A stretch of 64,000 bases of DNA from a virus. The position numbers were made by a program, and so were the translations under genes. Location: positions 1 to 64,000 of IMG/VR virus record IMGVR_UViG_3300017971_000031; one strand, given 5' to 3'. This document shows, in pieces, positions 63,939 through 64,000 of this stretch. A model generated the notes under the pieces. The model searched no databases and had not been told where the DNA came from. It saw only the letters and a program-made list of their open reading frames with translations. Position 1 is the stretch's first letter. Each line of letters begins with the position of its first letter.

Positions 63939-64000
63939 CAATAGCTGATTCGGTAATCCTCAGGAAAAGCTAACTCTCAGAAATCCGAAAAGGAGACCAA
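63939..64000 (+). other. Leader of the next late gene
   Basis: After the capsid stop there is no further gene in the window, but AAAAGGAGACC at 63988-63998 is a full ribosome site, so another gene starts just beyond the right edge. Confidence 0.7.

Noticed and set aside
62652-63941. Long open frame (429 codons) antisense to the capsid gene
   Set aside because: It lies exactly opposite the well-supported major capsid gene; the frame is a product of that gene's codon usage, with no ribosome site.
1-64000. tRNA genes
   Set aside because: No cloverleaf with the conserved TTCGA arm was found by eye on either strand; a tRNAscan run would settle this.

Overview
The window is most of the genome of a tailed double-stranded DNA phage (head and packaging genes of the HK97 type). 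No cellular housekeeping genes, rRNA, tRNA or integrase were seen. The host is probably Gram-negative: many gene products carry Sec signal peptides or lipoboxes, the promoters look like sigma-70 sites and ribosome binding sites are strong (GGAGG). The host genus cannot be named from the sequence. Neither edge is a natural end: a SPRY-domain tail gene runs off the left edge, and the operon continues past the capsid gene on the right. The order fits a circularly permuted or circular genome whose missing part holds head-completion and tail genes.

Layout. (1) 1-16820, + strand: virion appendage genes, including two very large proteins with signal peptides (a tail-fibre-like protein and a four-unit DUF2341/LamG protein), then a lysis region (amidase, small membrane proteins, lipoprotein) and a cassette of small exported proteins with two cysteine-rich paralogues. 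(2) 16821-17095: convergent, hairpin-rich end of both transcription units. (3) 17096-54005, - strand: the early region. It holds DNA polymerase A, an AEP (TOTE-type) primase, UvrD-like and SNF2 helicases, a candidate SSB, ThyX, nucleotide-metabolism enzymes, DNA methyltransferases and many small unknown genes. Transcription starts at many near-identical promoters (TTTACA, 17 bp, TAtaaT-like), several placed directly behind a terminator. (4) 54006-55220: divergent control region with an HTH gene, a candidate small RNA, eleven copies of an 8-bp iteron and a 71-bp tandem repeat. (5) 55221-64000, + strand: small and large terminase (separated by three long tandem repeats), FkbM-type methyltransferase, portal-MuF fusion, prohead protease with a long C-terminal extension, and major capsid protein.

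The most interesting system is the block at 19.6-26.0 kb. It encodes a dCMP deaminase, a ThyA-fold enzyme in which the uracil-reading Asn is replaced by Asp (the substitution known from dCMP hydroxymethylases), a C5-cytosine methyltransferase variant, a second DNA methyltransferase, a dCTPase/dUTPase-like NTP pyrophosphatase, a glutamine-dependent asparagine synthetase and a dNMP kinase. Apart from the methyltransferases and AsnB this matches, function by function, the T4 route to 5-hydroxymethylcytosine DNA. Real dTMP can be made by the separate ThyX. The inference is that cytosine is modified at the nucleotide level; AsnB and the two methyltransferases are unexplained parts of the same operon.

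Other notable points: a candidate ~78-nt RNA complementary to the start region of early genes; a non-coding motif shared by the 31.5 kb gap and the terS-terL gap; three paralogues with a common winged-helix-like C-terminal domain; and Sec signals on proteins that look like virion appendages.
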